A DNA stretch of 43,475 nucleotides from an uncultured Fretibacterium sp. (GTDB lineage Bacteria; Synergistota; Synergistia; Synergistales; Aminobacteriaceae): assembly GCF_963548695.1 (NCBI RefSeq), contig NZ_CAUUWA010000016.1:1-43475 (forward strand). Reading direction: 5' to 3'. A program made the position numbers and the translations under genes. Shown in pieces: positions 7,841-15,454 of the stretch. Under the pieces are notes generated by a model, which saw only the letters and a list, made by a program, of their open reading frames with translations, was not told the origin of the DNA and did no database searches. How positions within the stretch are numbered: the stretch's first letter is position 1; every line of letters begins with the position of its first letter.

Positions 7841-9409
7841 CTAAAGCCCGGCCGTGTGCTTTTTAGCATCGACGACGATGACCGCGGACGTCACGGCGCG
7901 TCCCTCTCCGTCGTGGGGCTTTGAATAGCCCTTCTCCTCTATCTGCTTTCGCCCCTCGTCCCGAAGCCTCGCGATCTCCCCCGCGCTCCGCGCCAGCTTG
8001 AACTCCAGCACCACCGCGCGGCTCGGAAAAAGAACCGGGACGTCGCTCCGTCCCCGGTTCGTCGGAACCTCCCCCTGAGCGCTAACCCCCGCCCCACGCA
8101 GGAGCATCAGGAACAGGGAACGGTACAGGGACTCGTTTTGCTGGCTGAAATCCTGGTAGGGGATGCCGGCCAGCGCGGTGTTGTACAGCTTGACCGCCCC
8201 CTCGATATCCCCGTCCCTGAGCGCGCGCCAGAGATTCGAACCCAGGGCCGTGAAGCCCTCCACACGATAGACGTTGTCCAGGTACAGGCGCGAGATGGCG
8301 TTCAGCACCTCGCGGTTGGGGTAGTCCAGCGTCAGCTCCTGCTCCTCCGCGGATTCGATGGTCAGGTAGCCGCTCTGGAAAAGAAAACTCTCCGGCTTGG
8401 CCCGCTCGATCTCCTGGCTGTCCGCGAAGTCGGCGGGGACGCTTTTGTGCCGGTAGACCTCCGGGTCGTCGATCCCGTGGCTGCGCAGATAGGAGAGGAT
8501 GAACGTAGGGGAGCCCGAGTGATACCAGTAGTTTTTGAACTCCCTGTCGGCCAGGAAGTTGAGGATCGAGAAGGGGTTGTAGAGCCGCGTCACGCCGTCG
8601 AAGCAAAAACCGTCGTAGTAGTCCTTCATGCGCTGCAGCAGCCTTTCTCGCGTCACGTTCATCTTTTCGGCGGCGGCGCCAATCCAGCCGGCAAAGTCGG
8701 CCTCGAGCTCCTCCTGCGTGTAGCCCACGACGTCGCCAAACTCCTCCACCATGGAGATGTCCCGCAGGTTGTTCATGGCGGAGAAGACGCCCGTCTTCGT
8801 GAACTTGGAGATTCCGGTCAGCATGACGAAACGGAGGTGACTGTCGTAATCCTTCAGGACGGTGTAGAAGCCGCGGAGCGCCTCGCGCATGGCCTCCGCC
8901 GCCTCCAGATTTCCGATCTTGTCCAGGATCGGCTTGTCGTATTCGTCGATCAGCACGACAACAGGACCGCCCTGATCATAGAGCCCTTCAAGAACATCTT
9001 TGAAGGCCCCCAGCGCCCCCTCGGTGTCTTTTCGCAGCATGGGCAGGCCCTGTTTTCGTCCCAAGACCATCAGGTCGTTGTACAAACTGATGTCGAATCC
9101 TCGAACACCCTCCATGGGGCGTCCCCTGGCCATGCTGAGGCTCAACACCGGGCAAGGATGCCGAGCCTGCTCCGCCACCCAACCCTCGGCGGCCAGTCCC
9201 TTGAACAGTTCGGCCTTCCCCTGGAACATCGCGTCGAGCGTCGAGAGCGTCAGCGACTTGCCGAACCGTCGCGGGCGGGACAGAAAACACCGGTCTGAGT
9301 TGACAAGTTCCATCAGCTGCGCCGTCTTGTCCACATAAAGATGCCCCCGCTTCCGCAGCATCTCGAAACTCTGGATGCCTATGGGCAGGGTCTGGAGTTT
9401 TTCGCTCAT
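7841..9409 (-). CDS. AAA-ATPase-like protein with C-terminal PD-(D/E)XK nuclease-like domain
   Basis: 522 residues from an ATG with AGGTGAGGG immediately upstream. The N-terminus (PIGIQSFEMLRKRGHLYVDK) and the P-loop SRPRRFGKSLTLST near residue 45 are hallmarks of the 'AAA-ATPase_like' family (PF09820). A Walker B-like VVVLIDEYDKP follows near residue 150, then LRFVMLTGISKFTKTGVFSAM. The C-terminus has the DUF1703 PD-(D/E)XK signature, with VVLEFKLAR as the strand carrying Glu-x-Lys. These proteins are multicopy in many anaerobes, and their role, suspected to be in nucleic-acid or conflict biology, is not established. An extended -10 (TGCTAGAAT, 9449-9457) precedes the gene. It looks intact and ends with a normal stop about 100 bp upstream of the thrS promoter. 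Confidence 0.85.
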   Translation of the reverse strand: MSEKLQTLPIGIQSFEMLRKRGHLYVDKTAQLMELVNSDRCFLSRPRRFGKSLTLSTLDAMFQGKAELFKGLAAEGWVAEQARHPCPVLSLSMARGRPMEGVRGFDISLYNDLMVLGRKQGLPMLRKDTEGALGAFKDVLEGLYDQGGPVVVLIDEYDKPILDKIGNLEAAEAMREALRGFYTVLKDYDSHLRFVMLTGISKFTKTGVFSAMNNLRDISMVEEFGDVVGYTQEELEADFAGWIGAAAEKMNVTRERLLQRMKDYYDGFCFDGVTRLYNPFSILNFLADREFKNYWYHSGSPTFILSYLRSHGIDDPEVYRHKSVPADFADSQEIERAKPESFLFQSGYLTIESAEEQELTLDYPNREVLNAISRLYLDNVYRVEGFTALGSNLWRALRDGDIEGAVKLYNTALAGIPYQDFSQQNESLYRSLFLMLLRGAGVSAQGEVPTNRGRSDVPVLFPSRAVVLEFKLARSAGEIARLRDEGRKQIEEKGYSKPHDGEGRAVTSAVIVVDAKKHTAGL

Positions 9410-9543
9410 GATCCCTCACCTCGCCCCGATTGGTCTTTTTACGACTCTATTCTAGCAGAAGTGGAAGGGGCGTATGAGGAGCTCGATACACTCAGCGCCC
9501 CCCGCGGGATTGGGAGGCGCTGGCGTTCGGAACCCCGAGCGGT

Positions 9544-9645
9544 CTATTCCTTGGATACGAGATAGCCACCCAGGCTGTCGAACCGCTTTTCGGGCGTGGC
9601 GCCTGGCCGGAGCTCAAAAATGGCGCCCTCGGCGTTTTGCAGCAT
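9544..9645 (-). pseudogene. 33-codon gene remnant abutting a mobile-element end
   Basis: An open minus-strand frame from ATG 9645 to TAG 9544 reads MLQNAEGAIFELRPGATPEK and continues RFDSLGGYLVSKE, with coding-like composition but no ribosome site. Its upstream side runs directly into the element end at 9644-9663. I read it as the C-terminal leftover of a gene interrupted by that insertion; a genuine small protein is the alternative. Confidence 0.3.
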
Positions 9646-9663
9646 TAAATCAGCGTTTCCTTA
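9644..9663. repeat. end copy of the GGAAGCGCTGATT element family
   Basis: ATTAAATCAGCGTTTCCTTA is, on the opposite strand, TAAGGAAACGCTGATTTAAT. It matches the ends of the paired elements at 24013-24101 and 42796-42882. No partner end is evident within about 200 bp. Confidence 0.5.
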
Positions 9664-9676
9664 GATAAGCACAAAG

Positions 9677-9704
9677 ACGCACGCACGCACGCACGCACGC
9701 ACGC
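9677..9704. repeat. seven tandem ACGC tetranucleotides
   Basis: Seven perfect copies of ACGC lie between the ATPase-like gene and the last GntR gene, outside any recognisable frame. Perfect tetranucleotide arrays are prone to slipped-strand length change. Nothing else is recognisable from 9705 to 9888, the stretch downstream of the GntR stop. Confidence 0.8.
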
Positions 9705-9888
9705 TAATTGTGTCGATTCAGGAAGAAGTCAAGGGGTAAATGCGTATTTTCAAGGGCAAAAGCAACCAGCATGGGCCATCCCATCCTCGAAAAAAATGGT
9801 GGAGACTCAGTCCTCCAAAAAATCGCGAAGACGCCAAGGACTTCAAGATTTATAGGCGAGCCCTGCCGCAAGGTCAAGGCGCCCCGCC

Positions 9889-10611
9889 CTATTTCGGCGC
9901 GCTGCGGAAGCTCACCCTCAGGTCGCAGACGTCGCCCCGCGTCCGGTAGCGGAAGAACGCAAGAGGGCGTCCGGCCTCGTCAAAGTCCCGACGTTCCAGG
10001 AGCAGGATGGGGTCGCCCTCCGACAGCCCCAGCAGTTTCCCGTTCCCGGGGTCCACGGGGACGATCTCCAGGCTCTGCTCCGTCCTGGACGATGTCCTGC
10101 CGTAGTAGCGAAAGACCTCCATGACGGAGAACGCCATGAACTCGATCCCCTCGATGCCCGGAAAGACCTCCCGGGGCAGGTAGAACTCCTCGACGTAGAG
10201 GGGCTGGCTCCCCTCCAGGACGCGCTGCCTGACGTGGAAGAGCGGACCGTCCGCAGGGACGGCCAGCTTCCTCCCGTAATAGGGCCCCGCGGCACGAAGC
10301 GCCTTCTTCAGGACCTGCCGTCTCAGACGGTGCGGTTCCCGGAGCCGAAAGCCGAACTCCCCCTCGCCCAGGCGGGTCTCCGCCTTCAGCCTCACGTAGA
10401 CGCCCTTCCCCGCGACGCTCCTCAGCAGCCCTTCTCGGACCAGGAGGGCGACGGCCTCCCGGACCGTCCGGCGGTTCAGGCCATAGGCCGCGGCCAACTC
10501 GTTCTCGGAGGGGATCGCCGTCCCCGGCGGATACTCCCCCTCCTCGATCTTCGCCCGCAGCACCTCCCGGAGCTGAGCTCTGTAGCTCGGAAACCCGTCG
10601 TTCCTGGGCAT
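9889..10611 (-). CDS. GntR-family (HutC/UTRA) regulator, second of a tandem pair
   Basis: 240 residues from the ATG at 10611, which shares its A with the stop of the preceding GntR gene (TGATG), implying translational coupling. Residues 9-72 form the GntR winged helix (PPGTAIPSENELAAAYGLNR, then RTVREAVALLVREGLL). Residues about 90-235 form a UTRA effector domain, with PLFHVRQRVLEGSQPLYVEE and EGDPILLLERRDFDEAGRPL. UTRA regulators of sugar operons bind a phosphorylated substrate and release DNA. As last gene of the fructosamine operon it is the likely FrlR-type local regulator. The longer frame to 11085 is an artefact of reading through the neighbouring gene. Confidence 0.88.
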   Translation of the reverse strand: MPRNDGFPSYRAQLREVLRAKIEEGEYPPGTAIPSENELAAAYGLNRRTVREAVALLVREGLLRSVAGKGVYVRLKAETRLGEGEFGFRLREPHRLRRQVLKKALRAAGPYYGRKLAVPADGPLFHVRQRVLEGSQPLYVEEFYLPREVFPGIEGIEFMAFSVMEVFRYYGRTSSRTEQSLEIVPVDPGNGKLLGLSEGDPILLLERRDFDEAGRPLAFFRYRTRGDVCDLRVSFRSAPK

Positions 10612-11342
10612 CAGGCTTCTTCCTCGCGGCAGGCGGCGTTGTGATAGATGAGACGAATCCTGTCGCTCCGTATGACGCTCTTGCAGTACTCGACGGGCGT
10701 GCCCCCGCCATCGGCGACGACGGAGCGGACAAAAAAAGCGGGGCTCCCCTCGGAGACCCGCAGATGCCGCGCCTCCCACGCGTCCACGTAGGTAACGCTT
10801 ATCGTCTCCTGTCCGACGGATAGGTCCACGCCGTATCCCTCCTCGAGGACCGAATACAGGGAACTCGAGGAGAGGGCTCGGTCGGAGATTCCGGGAAAGG
10901 CCGCCTCGCTGAGGTAAACGTACTCCAGAAGCAGGGGCTCCCCATCGAGTCGGCGAAGCCTCACGGCATGAAAAATGGACGTCCCCAGGGGAACCCGCAG
11001 GAACTTGCTCACGGACTTCGGGGCCTCGAAGGAACCGGACCTCAGGACCACGGAGTCCGGCTCCATCCCCATCGAGCGGCCCCACTGGGTGAACGACAGA
11101 AGGTCCGTCAGGTCCTTTTCGAGCTTGCGTCTTTCGACGTAATGCCCCGACCCGACGCGGCTGGCGATCCTTCCCTCGAGGCGCAGGAGGGAGAGCGCCC
11201 GCCGCAGCGTCTCCCGGTGGACGTCCAGGGCGCCGCAGATCTCCCGCTCGCTGGGAAGCCGGCCTCCGCGCGCCGGGTCGGATTCCTCGAGAAGGCAGAG
11301 GAGCCGCTCCTTCGCCCTCTCGAAAGGCGTGATTTCCTTAAT
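10611..11342 (-). CDS. GntR-family (HutC/UTRA) regulator with an apparent ATT start codon
   Basis: In-frame ATGs give only a 153-residue UTRA fragment (from 11072), but the frame is open upstream to a TGA at 11351. It encodes a complete GntR winged helix there: TPFERAKERLLCLLEE, RLPSEREICGALDVHRETLR and RALSLLRLEGRIASRVGSG. Between that stop and the helix there is no ATG, GTG or TTG. The codon at the expected start (11342-11340) is ATT, with GGGAGGGGAGG ten bases upstream, giving ATT-AAG-GAA-ATC and a protein of 243 residues, nearly the size of its tandem partner. ATT initiation is known for infC, where it allows autoregulation. It lies 43 bp after the ABC ATPase gene. A point change from ATG (GTG is a less direct alternative) or a sequence error could also explain it. 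Confidence 0.75.
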   Translation of the reverse strand: MKEITPFERAKERLLCLLEESDPARGGRLPSEREICGALDVHRETLRRALSLLRLEGRIASRVGSGHYVERRKLEKDLTDLLSFTQWGRSMGMEPDSVVLRSGSFEAPKSVSKFLRVPLGTSIFHAVRLRRLDGEPLLLEYVYLSEAAFPGISDRALSSSSLYSVLEEGYGVDLSVGQETISVTYVDAWEARHLRVSEGSPAFFVRSVVADGGGTPVEYCKSVIRSDRIRLIYHNAACREEEA

Positions 11343-11385
11343 GGTCCGTCAGCCTCCCCTCCCGACTCCCTCTCTCCCGCTCCCG

Positions 11386-12498
11386 CTACAGGATGTTCCG
11401 TTCCGTATCCTTGTCGAAGACGTGGATACGGTTCCAGTGCACGTGGAACTCGGCCTCGTCCCCCACCGTCTTCTCCGTATCCGGGACGACCCGCGCCACG
11501 ACCTGCCGGCCAAAGAGCGTGGAGTAGAGAAGCGTCTCGGACCCCATGAGCTCCGCAACCTCCACGGTGGAGCGAAGGCGGGAAAATCTCTTCGTGAGGG
11601 GGTTGACCTCGCTCTCGTGAAGGCTTTCGGGGCGGATTCCGGCCACGACCTCCCTGCCCACGTAGCCCCCCTCCCTCAGCTTTCGTTCCCGCTCCTCGGA
11701 GACCCGCAGGACGCTGCCGTCCGGGAGCCGGATCTGAAGGACCCCATCCTCCTCGACGACCGTCCCGGGGAGGAAGTTCATCTGGGGGCTTCCGATGAAG
11801 CCGGCCACGAACATGTTGACCGGCCGGTCGTACAGCGCCTTGGGGGCGTCTATCTGCTGGATCTCCCCGCCGTTCATAATGACGATGCGGGTCCCCATCG
11901 TCATGGCCTCGGTCTGGTCGTGGGTCACGTAGATGAAGGTCGTCTTCAGGCGGTTGTGCAGCTTGGCGATCTCCGCACGCATCTGGACCCGCAGTTTGGC
12001 GTCCAGGTTCGAGAGGGGCTCGTCCATCAGGAAGACCCGGGGCTCGCGGACGATGACCCTCCCCAGGGCGACGCGCTGGCGCTGGCCCCCCGAGAGCGCC
12101 TTGGGCTTTCTGTGGAGCAGGTCCTCGATACCCAATATCTCCGCCGCCGCCCGCACACGCTTTTCGATGACGTCCCCGGGGACCTTGCGGAGCTTCAGGC
12201 CGAACGCCATGTTGTCGTAGACGGTCATATGAGGATAGAGGGCGTAGTTCTGGAACACCATGGCGATGTCCCGGTCCTTGGGGCAGAGCCCGTTCACCAG
12301 GGCGCCGTCGATGTAGAGCTCCCCCTCGCTGATGTCCTCGAGCCCGGCGATCATCCGCAGGGTGGTGCTCTTTCCGCAGCCGGAGGGTCCGACCAGCACG
12401 ATGAACTCCCTGTCGTCGATGGTCAGGTTGAAATCCTTGACGGCGACGACGCCCCCGGGATAGATCTTCTTGACCCCCTTCAGTTCCAGACTGGCCAT
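11386..12498 (-). CDS. sugar-type ABC transporter ATPase (MalK/UgpC/MsmX family)
   Basis: 370 residues from the ATG at 12498; eight bases separate it from the stop of the deglycase gene. All ABC motifs are present: Walker A GPSGCGKST, Q-loop MVFQNYALYPHMTV, signature LSGGQRQRVALGR, Walker B VFLMDEPLSNLDAKLR and the H-loop YVTHDQTEAMT. The C-terminal 130 residues form the TOBE-type regulatory domain typical of CUT1 importers. It would energise the MalF/G-like permeases encoded upstream for fructosamine import at the inner membrane. In Bacillus the equivalent position is taken by FrlP/MsmX. The longer frame to 12858 overlaps the deglycase gene and is not used. Confidence 0.93.
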   Translation of the reverse strand: MASLELKGVKKIYPGGVVAVKDFNLTIDDREFIVLVGPSGCGKSTTLRMIAGLEDISEGELYIDGALVNGLCPKDRDIAMVFQNYALYPHMTVYDNMAFGLKLRKVPGDVIEKRVRAAAEILGIEDLLHRKPKALSGGQRQRVALGRVIVREPRVFLMDEPLSNLDAKLRVQMRAEIAKLHNRLKTTFIYVTHDQTEAMTMGTRIVIMNGGEIQQIDAPKALYDRPVNMFVAGFIGSPQMNFLPGTVVEEDGVLQIRLPDGSVLRVSEERERKLREGGYVGREVVAGIRPESLHESEVNPLTKRFSRLRSTVEVAELMGSETLLYSTLFGRQVVARVVPDTEKTVGDEAEFHVHWNRIHVFDKDTERNIL

Positions 12499-12506
12499 GG
12501 CGTTCC

Positions 12507-13529
12507 CTAGTACGACACCTTGCCCATGTAGCGGCGGGTCTTGAGGGGATGGTTTCTCCTCTCGGCCAGGGCGTCGCTGTAACGGCCGAGCACGGCCAGC
12601 AGGATGAACGGGCCGTAGATTCCGCGCCGCTCCGGGGCTATTCCCTCCAGAGGATAGTTCTTCGTGTCGATCAAATGGGCCCTGCGGGTGTACTGACCGG
12701 CAAACTTGATCACGCGCTCGGTGAGGGGCCGGGTCTCGTCCTCGCCCTGAAATATCAGCAGGTTGGTGTCCTCCGTGAGGGTCTCGAAGGCCCCGTGGAA
12801 GAACTCCCCCGCATGGATGGACTGGGCGGGAATCCACTGCATCTCCTGGAGGATGCACATGGCGTAGGAGTAAGCCTCGCCCCAGTTGATGCCGCTCCCG
12901 GTAACCATGAAGAAGGTCTGGTCGTGATTCTTCTCGGCGAACTCCCGGGCCTCGTCCCCGGCAGCGGCGCGGATGCGCATCAGCCCCTCCGGCAGAAGGC
13001 TCAGCTCCTTCTGCACCAGCTCGTAGTCGATGCCATATCCCAGCTTGTCCAGAAGGCAGAAGACGATCTGATAGAGCATGATGAGCTTGGAGTCCGTGAC
13101 CCCGAACGGCGCGTCGTTGGCGAAGACGTAGTCCACGGTCTTGCCCAGCGGGGTGTCCGCCTTGCCGGCAAAGGCTATGGTGCGGGCCCCCCTCGAGCGG
13201 GCCAGCTCCGCGGCGGCCACGGTCTCCTTCGTCGTCCCCGTATAGGACGAGAGAATTACCAAGGAGCGCTCCGTCAGCGCCTTGGGCTTCATGTTCAGGA
13301 ACTCGCTGGAATTGTAGGGGGCCGAGGGAAGCGCCGTGTGAAGGGCCATCAGATACTGCAGCGGATACATGACCGCAAGGGAGCCGCCGCAGCCCACGAA
13401 GAAGACGCTGTCGATCGGCTTCTTCGTGATCTCCTTCATGGCCGCCTCGATGTTCTCCCTCTCCCGGATGCCCCGCATGAGCACTTCCCTGTATTCTTGG
13501 TGAGCCTGTTGAGCCTGAAGATCACTCAT
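12507..13529 (-). CDS. fructosamine-6-phosphate deglycase, Bacillus FrlB (YurP) type, SIS domains
   Basis: 340 residues from the ATG at 13529, with AAAGGA upstream. Two SIS domains occupy roughly residues 30-170 and 200-330. Diagnostic stretches include FFVGCGGSLAVMYPLQY, LVILSSYTGTTKETVAAAEL, MQWIPAQSIHAGEFFHGAFE and the C-terminus LAERRNHPLKTRRYMGKVSY. From memory, these correspond closely to B. subtilis FrlB (YurP), including the ending RRYMxKVxY. That enzyme splits 6-phosphofructosamines into glucose 6-phosphate and the free amino acid. It sits between the permease and ATPase genes. A different deglycase type (17648-18670) lies in the same operon, so this one probably serves another glycated amino acid; glucosamine-type substrates are the alternative. 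Confidence 0.88.
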   Translation of the reverse strand: MSDLQAQQAHQEYREVLMRGIRERENIEAAMKEITKKPIDSVFFVGCGGSLAVMYPLQYLMALHTALPSAPYNSSEFLNMKPKALTERSLVILSSYTGTTKETVAAAELARSRGARTIAFAGKADTPLGKTVDYVFANDAPFGVTDSKLIMLYQIVFCLLDKLGYGIDYELVQKELSLLPEGLMRIRAAAGDEAREFAEKNHDQTFFMVTGSGINWGEAYSYAMCILQEMQWIPAQSIHAGEFFHGAFETLTEDTNLLIFQGEDETRPLTERVIKFAGQYTRRAHLIDTKNYPLEGIAPERRGIYGPFILLAVLGRYSDALAERRNHPLKTRRYMGKVSY

Positions 13530-13531
13530 AG

Positions 13532-14365
13532 CTATCCTTTCACTCCTCCCGAGGTTATGCCTCGAATAAACTGTTTTTGAAAGATCAGAAAAAGAGCCAC
13601 CATGGGCAGGGCGGAGAGCGTCAGCCCCGCCATGAGGATCGTCCATTCGGTGCGCAGACTGCTCTTGAGCCCCATCAGGCCGATGGGGATGGTTCTCAGC
13701 CCGTCGCTTTCGATGAACACCAGGGCGAACATGAACTCGTTCCAGCAGCTCATCGCGGTGAACAGGGCGGCCGTGACCAGGATGGGCCTACTCATGGGAA
13801 GGATGATCCTGTAGAAGACCGTCCAGGCGGAACAGCCGTCGATGTAGGCGGAGTCCTCGATCTCCCTTGGAAGCGACAGCATGTAGGACCGGATCAGGAA
13901 GGTGGTGAAGGGGATTCGGTAGGCAACGTAGGGAATGATGAGGGCCCAATAGGTGTTGTAGAGCTTCAGCCTTTGAAGCAGCCTGAAGAGCGGGATCAGG
14001 CTGACCTGAGGGGACAGCATGAGCCCTCCGAGGACGAAGAGGAGCAGGACTCCCTGCCCCCGAAACTCGAAGCGGCTCAGGGCGAAGGCCGCGCAGGCGC
14101 TGATGAAGAGGGTCAGGCAGACCGAGGCCCCCGTGACGATGACGCTGTTCAGAAAATAGCGCCCCACGCCGCCCCTCCACGCGGTCGCGTAGTTCTCCCA
14201 CAGAAATTTTTCAGGAAGCCCCCACGTGTCCAGAAAGAGCCCCTGATTGTCCTTGAAGCCGCTGAGGACCATCCAGACCAGCGGCAGGATGATGAGCAGT
14301 GCGTAGAGGGCGAGAAGTCCGAGGACGAGGAGGTGTCCCGTCCTCCATCGGTTGTCGTGCATCAT
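13532..14365 (-). CDS. frlM: ABC transporter permease, MalG-like (FrlM-type)
   Basis: 277 residues with six predicted membrane helices, the first being LLVLGLLALYALLIILPLVW. The cytoplasmic EAA loop that contacts the ATPase reads EDSAYIDGCSAWTVFYRIIL followed by PMSRP, as in MalG. The gene ends three bases before the deglycase start, so the two are tightly coupled. With its partner it forms the channel of a CUT1-type importer. Order and context (binding protein, two permeases) match frlO-frlN-frlM of Bacillus; the symbol rests on that synteny. Confidence 0.85.
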   Translation of the reverse strand: MMHDNRWRTGHLLVLGLLALYALLIILPLVWMVLSGFKDNQGLFLDTWGLPEKFLWENYATAWRGGVGRYFLNSVIVTGASVCLTLFISACAAFALSRFEFRGQGVLLLFVLGGLMLSPQVSLIPLFRLLQRLKLYNTYWALIIPYVAYRIPFTTFLIRSYMLSLPREIEDSAYIDGCSAWTVFYRIILPMSRPILVTAALFTAMSCWNEFMFALVFIESDGLRTIPIGLMGLKSSLRTEWTILMAGLTLSALPMVALFLIFQKQFIRGITSGGVKG

Positions 14366-14374
14366 GGCGATGAC

Positions 14375-15256
14375 CTAACTTTCCTGCCGTTTCGACGCCA
14401 GCAGCTGGACAAGCGTCATGGTGAAGGTGATGACGAAGATCGTCGTGGCGATGGCCGAGGCCAGCCCCATCTCGTCGTTGCGGAACCCCGCGCGGTAGAG
14501 ATAGGAGGCCAGCACCTCCGTGCTGCGTCCCGGCCCGCCGGCCGTCATGACGTAAACCTCGTCGAAGACCTTGAACCCTCCGATGAGGGTGATGATCACG
14601 CACATCACCAGCGTGTCCTTGACCTGGGGTAGCGTCACGTAGCGGAACTTCTGGAACGCGTTGACCCCGTCGATCTCCGCGGCCTCGTAGAGCTCCTGCG
14701 GAATCTTCTGGATCGCCACCAGGAAGAGCAGCATGATGTAGCCCATGTACTGCCACTGCGAGGTCGCGATGATCGCGAAGATGGCCGTGTTCTTCTCCCC
14801 GAGCCACGCATGGCACAGCCCTCCGAGCCCGATGCCCCTGAGCCCCTGGTTCAGCAGACCGATGCTCGGATGGTAGACCAGCTGAAAGAGGAGCCCCACC
14901 ACCGAGATGGAGATGACGGAGGGCAGGAAGTAGACGGTGCGGAAGAAGGGCTGCATTCCGCGGAAGGCCTTTTCCTCCAGGATCGCCGCGAAGACCAGCC
15001 CCAGGCCGACCTGAAAGACGATGGATATCGCGGAATAGAGGACGTTGTTCTTGAGCGCCGTGTAAAAGACGGCGTCCGAGAAGAGCTTCCGGTAATACTC
15101 CAGTCCGACGTACACCCTCTCGCTGGAGAACGCCTTCCAGCGATAGAGGCTCAGGACGAAGCTCTCCGCGATGGGATAGTAGACGAACAGCAGGAGCAGA
15201 AGAAGCGCCGGCAGCAGAAAGAGAAGGGCCAGCTTTTTATTGCCGTAGATATTCAT
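14375..15256 (-). CDS. frlN: ABC transporter permease, MalF-like (FrlN-type)
   Basis: 293 residues from the ATG at 15256. An N-terminal helix (KLALLFLLPALLLLLLFVYY) is followed by five more, typical of short MalF homologues. The EAA motif is ELYEAAEIDGVNAFQKFRYV followed by TLPQVK. It is the partner of the downstream MalG-like subunit, nine bases away. It lies after a 198-bp gap with a strong hairpin that separates it from the binding-protein gene. Its role in fructosamine uptake is inferred from the operon. Confidence 0.85.
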   Translation of the reverse strand: MNIYGNKKLALLFLLPALLLLLLFVYYPIAESFVLSLYRWKAFSSERVYVGLEYYRKLFSDAVFYTALKNNVLYSAISIVFQVGLGLVFAAILEEKAFRGMQPFFRTVYFLPSVISISVVGLLFQLVYHPSIGLLNQGLRGIGLGGLCHAWLGEKNTAIFAIIATSQWQYMGYIMLLFLVAIQKIPQELYEAAEIDGVNAFQKFRYVTLPQVKDTLVMCVIITLIGGFKVFDEVYVMTAGGPGRSTEVLASYLYRAGFRNDEMGLASAIATTIFVITFTMTLVQLLASKRQES

Positions 15257-15407
15257 GCAGGATCTCCCTCTTCAAGGATCTCTTCCGTGACGAAGGGGCC
15301 GCCGGATGCGGCCGGCGGCGGCCCGGGAGAACAAAACCTCCAAATCGCCTGCTGGCGTCGAGGCCCTGAGGCCTCGCTCAGGAATGAAGCCTGCAAGGGG
15401 GCGGTCG

Positions 15408-15436
15408 CTGCAGGCCGGTTAGGAACCGGCCTGCAG
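15408..15436 (-). promoter_or_regulatory. intercistronic hairpin between binding-protein and permease genes
   Basis: A perfect 13-bp stem, CTGCAGGCCGGTT and its complement around a three-base loop, lies 19 bp past the binding-protein stop. A second GC-rich imperfect hairpin (about 15298-15330) follows in the same 198-bp gap. There is no U-tract. Such stems between binding-protein and permease genes commonly protect the upstream mRNA and set a higher binding-protein level. Confidence 0.6.
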
Positions 15437-15454
15437 CCCGCTCATTACCCCGCC

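Noticed and set aside
9677..9704. CRISPR-like array
   Set aside because: Four-base units with no spacers; a simple tandem repeat.
9889..11085. A single 398-residue GntR protein
   Set aside because: The first 158 residues of this frame are an off-frame reading of the upstream GntR gene; the real start is the ATG at 10611.
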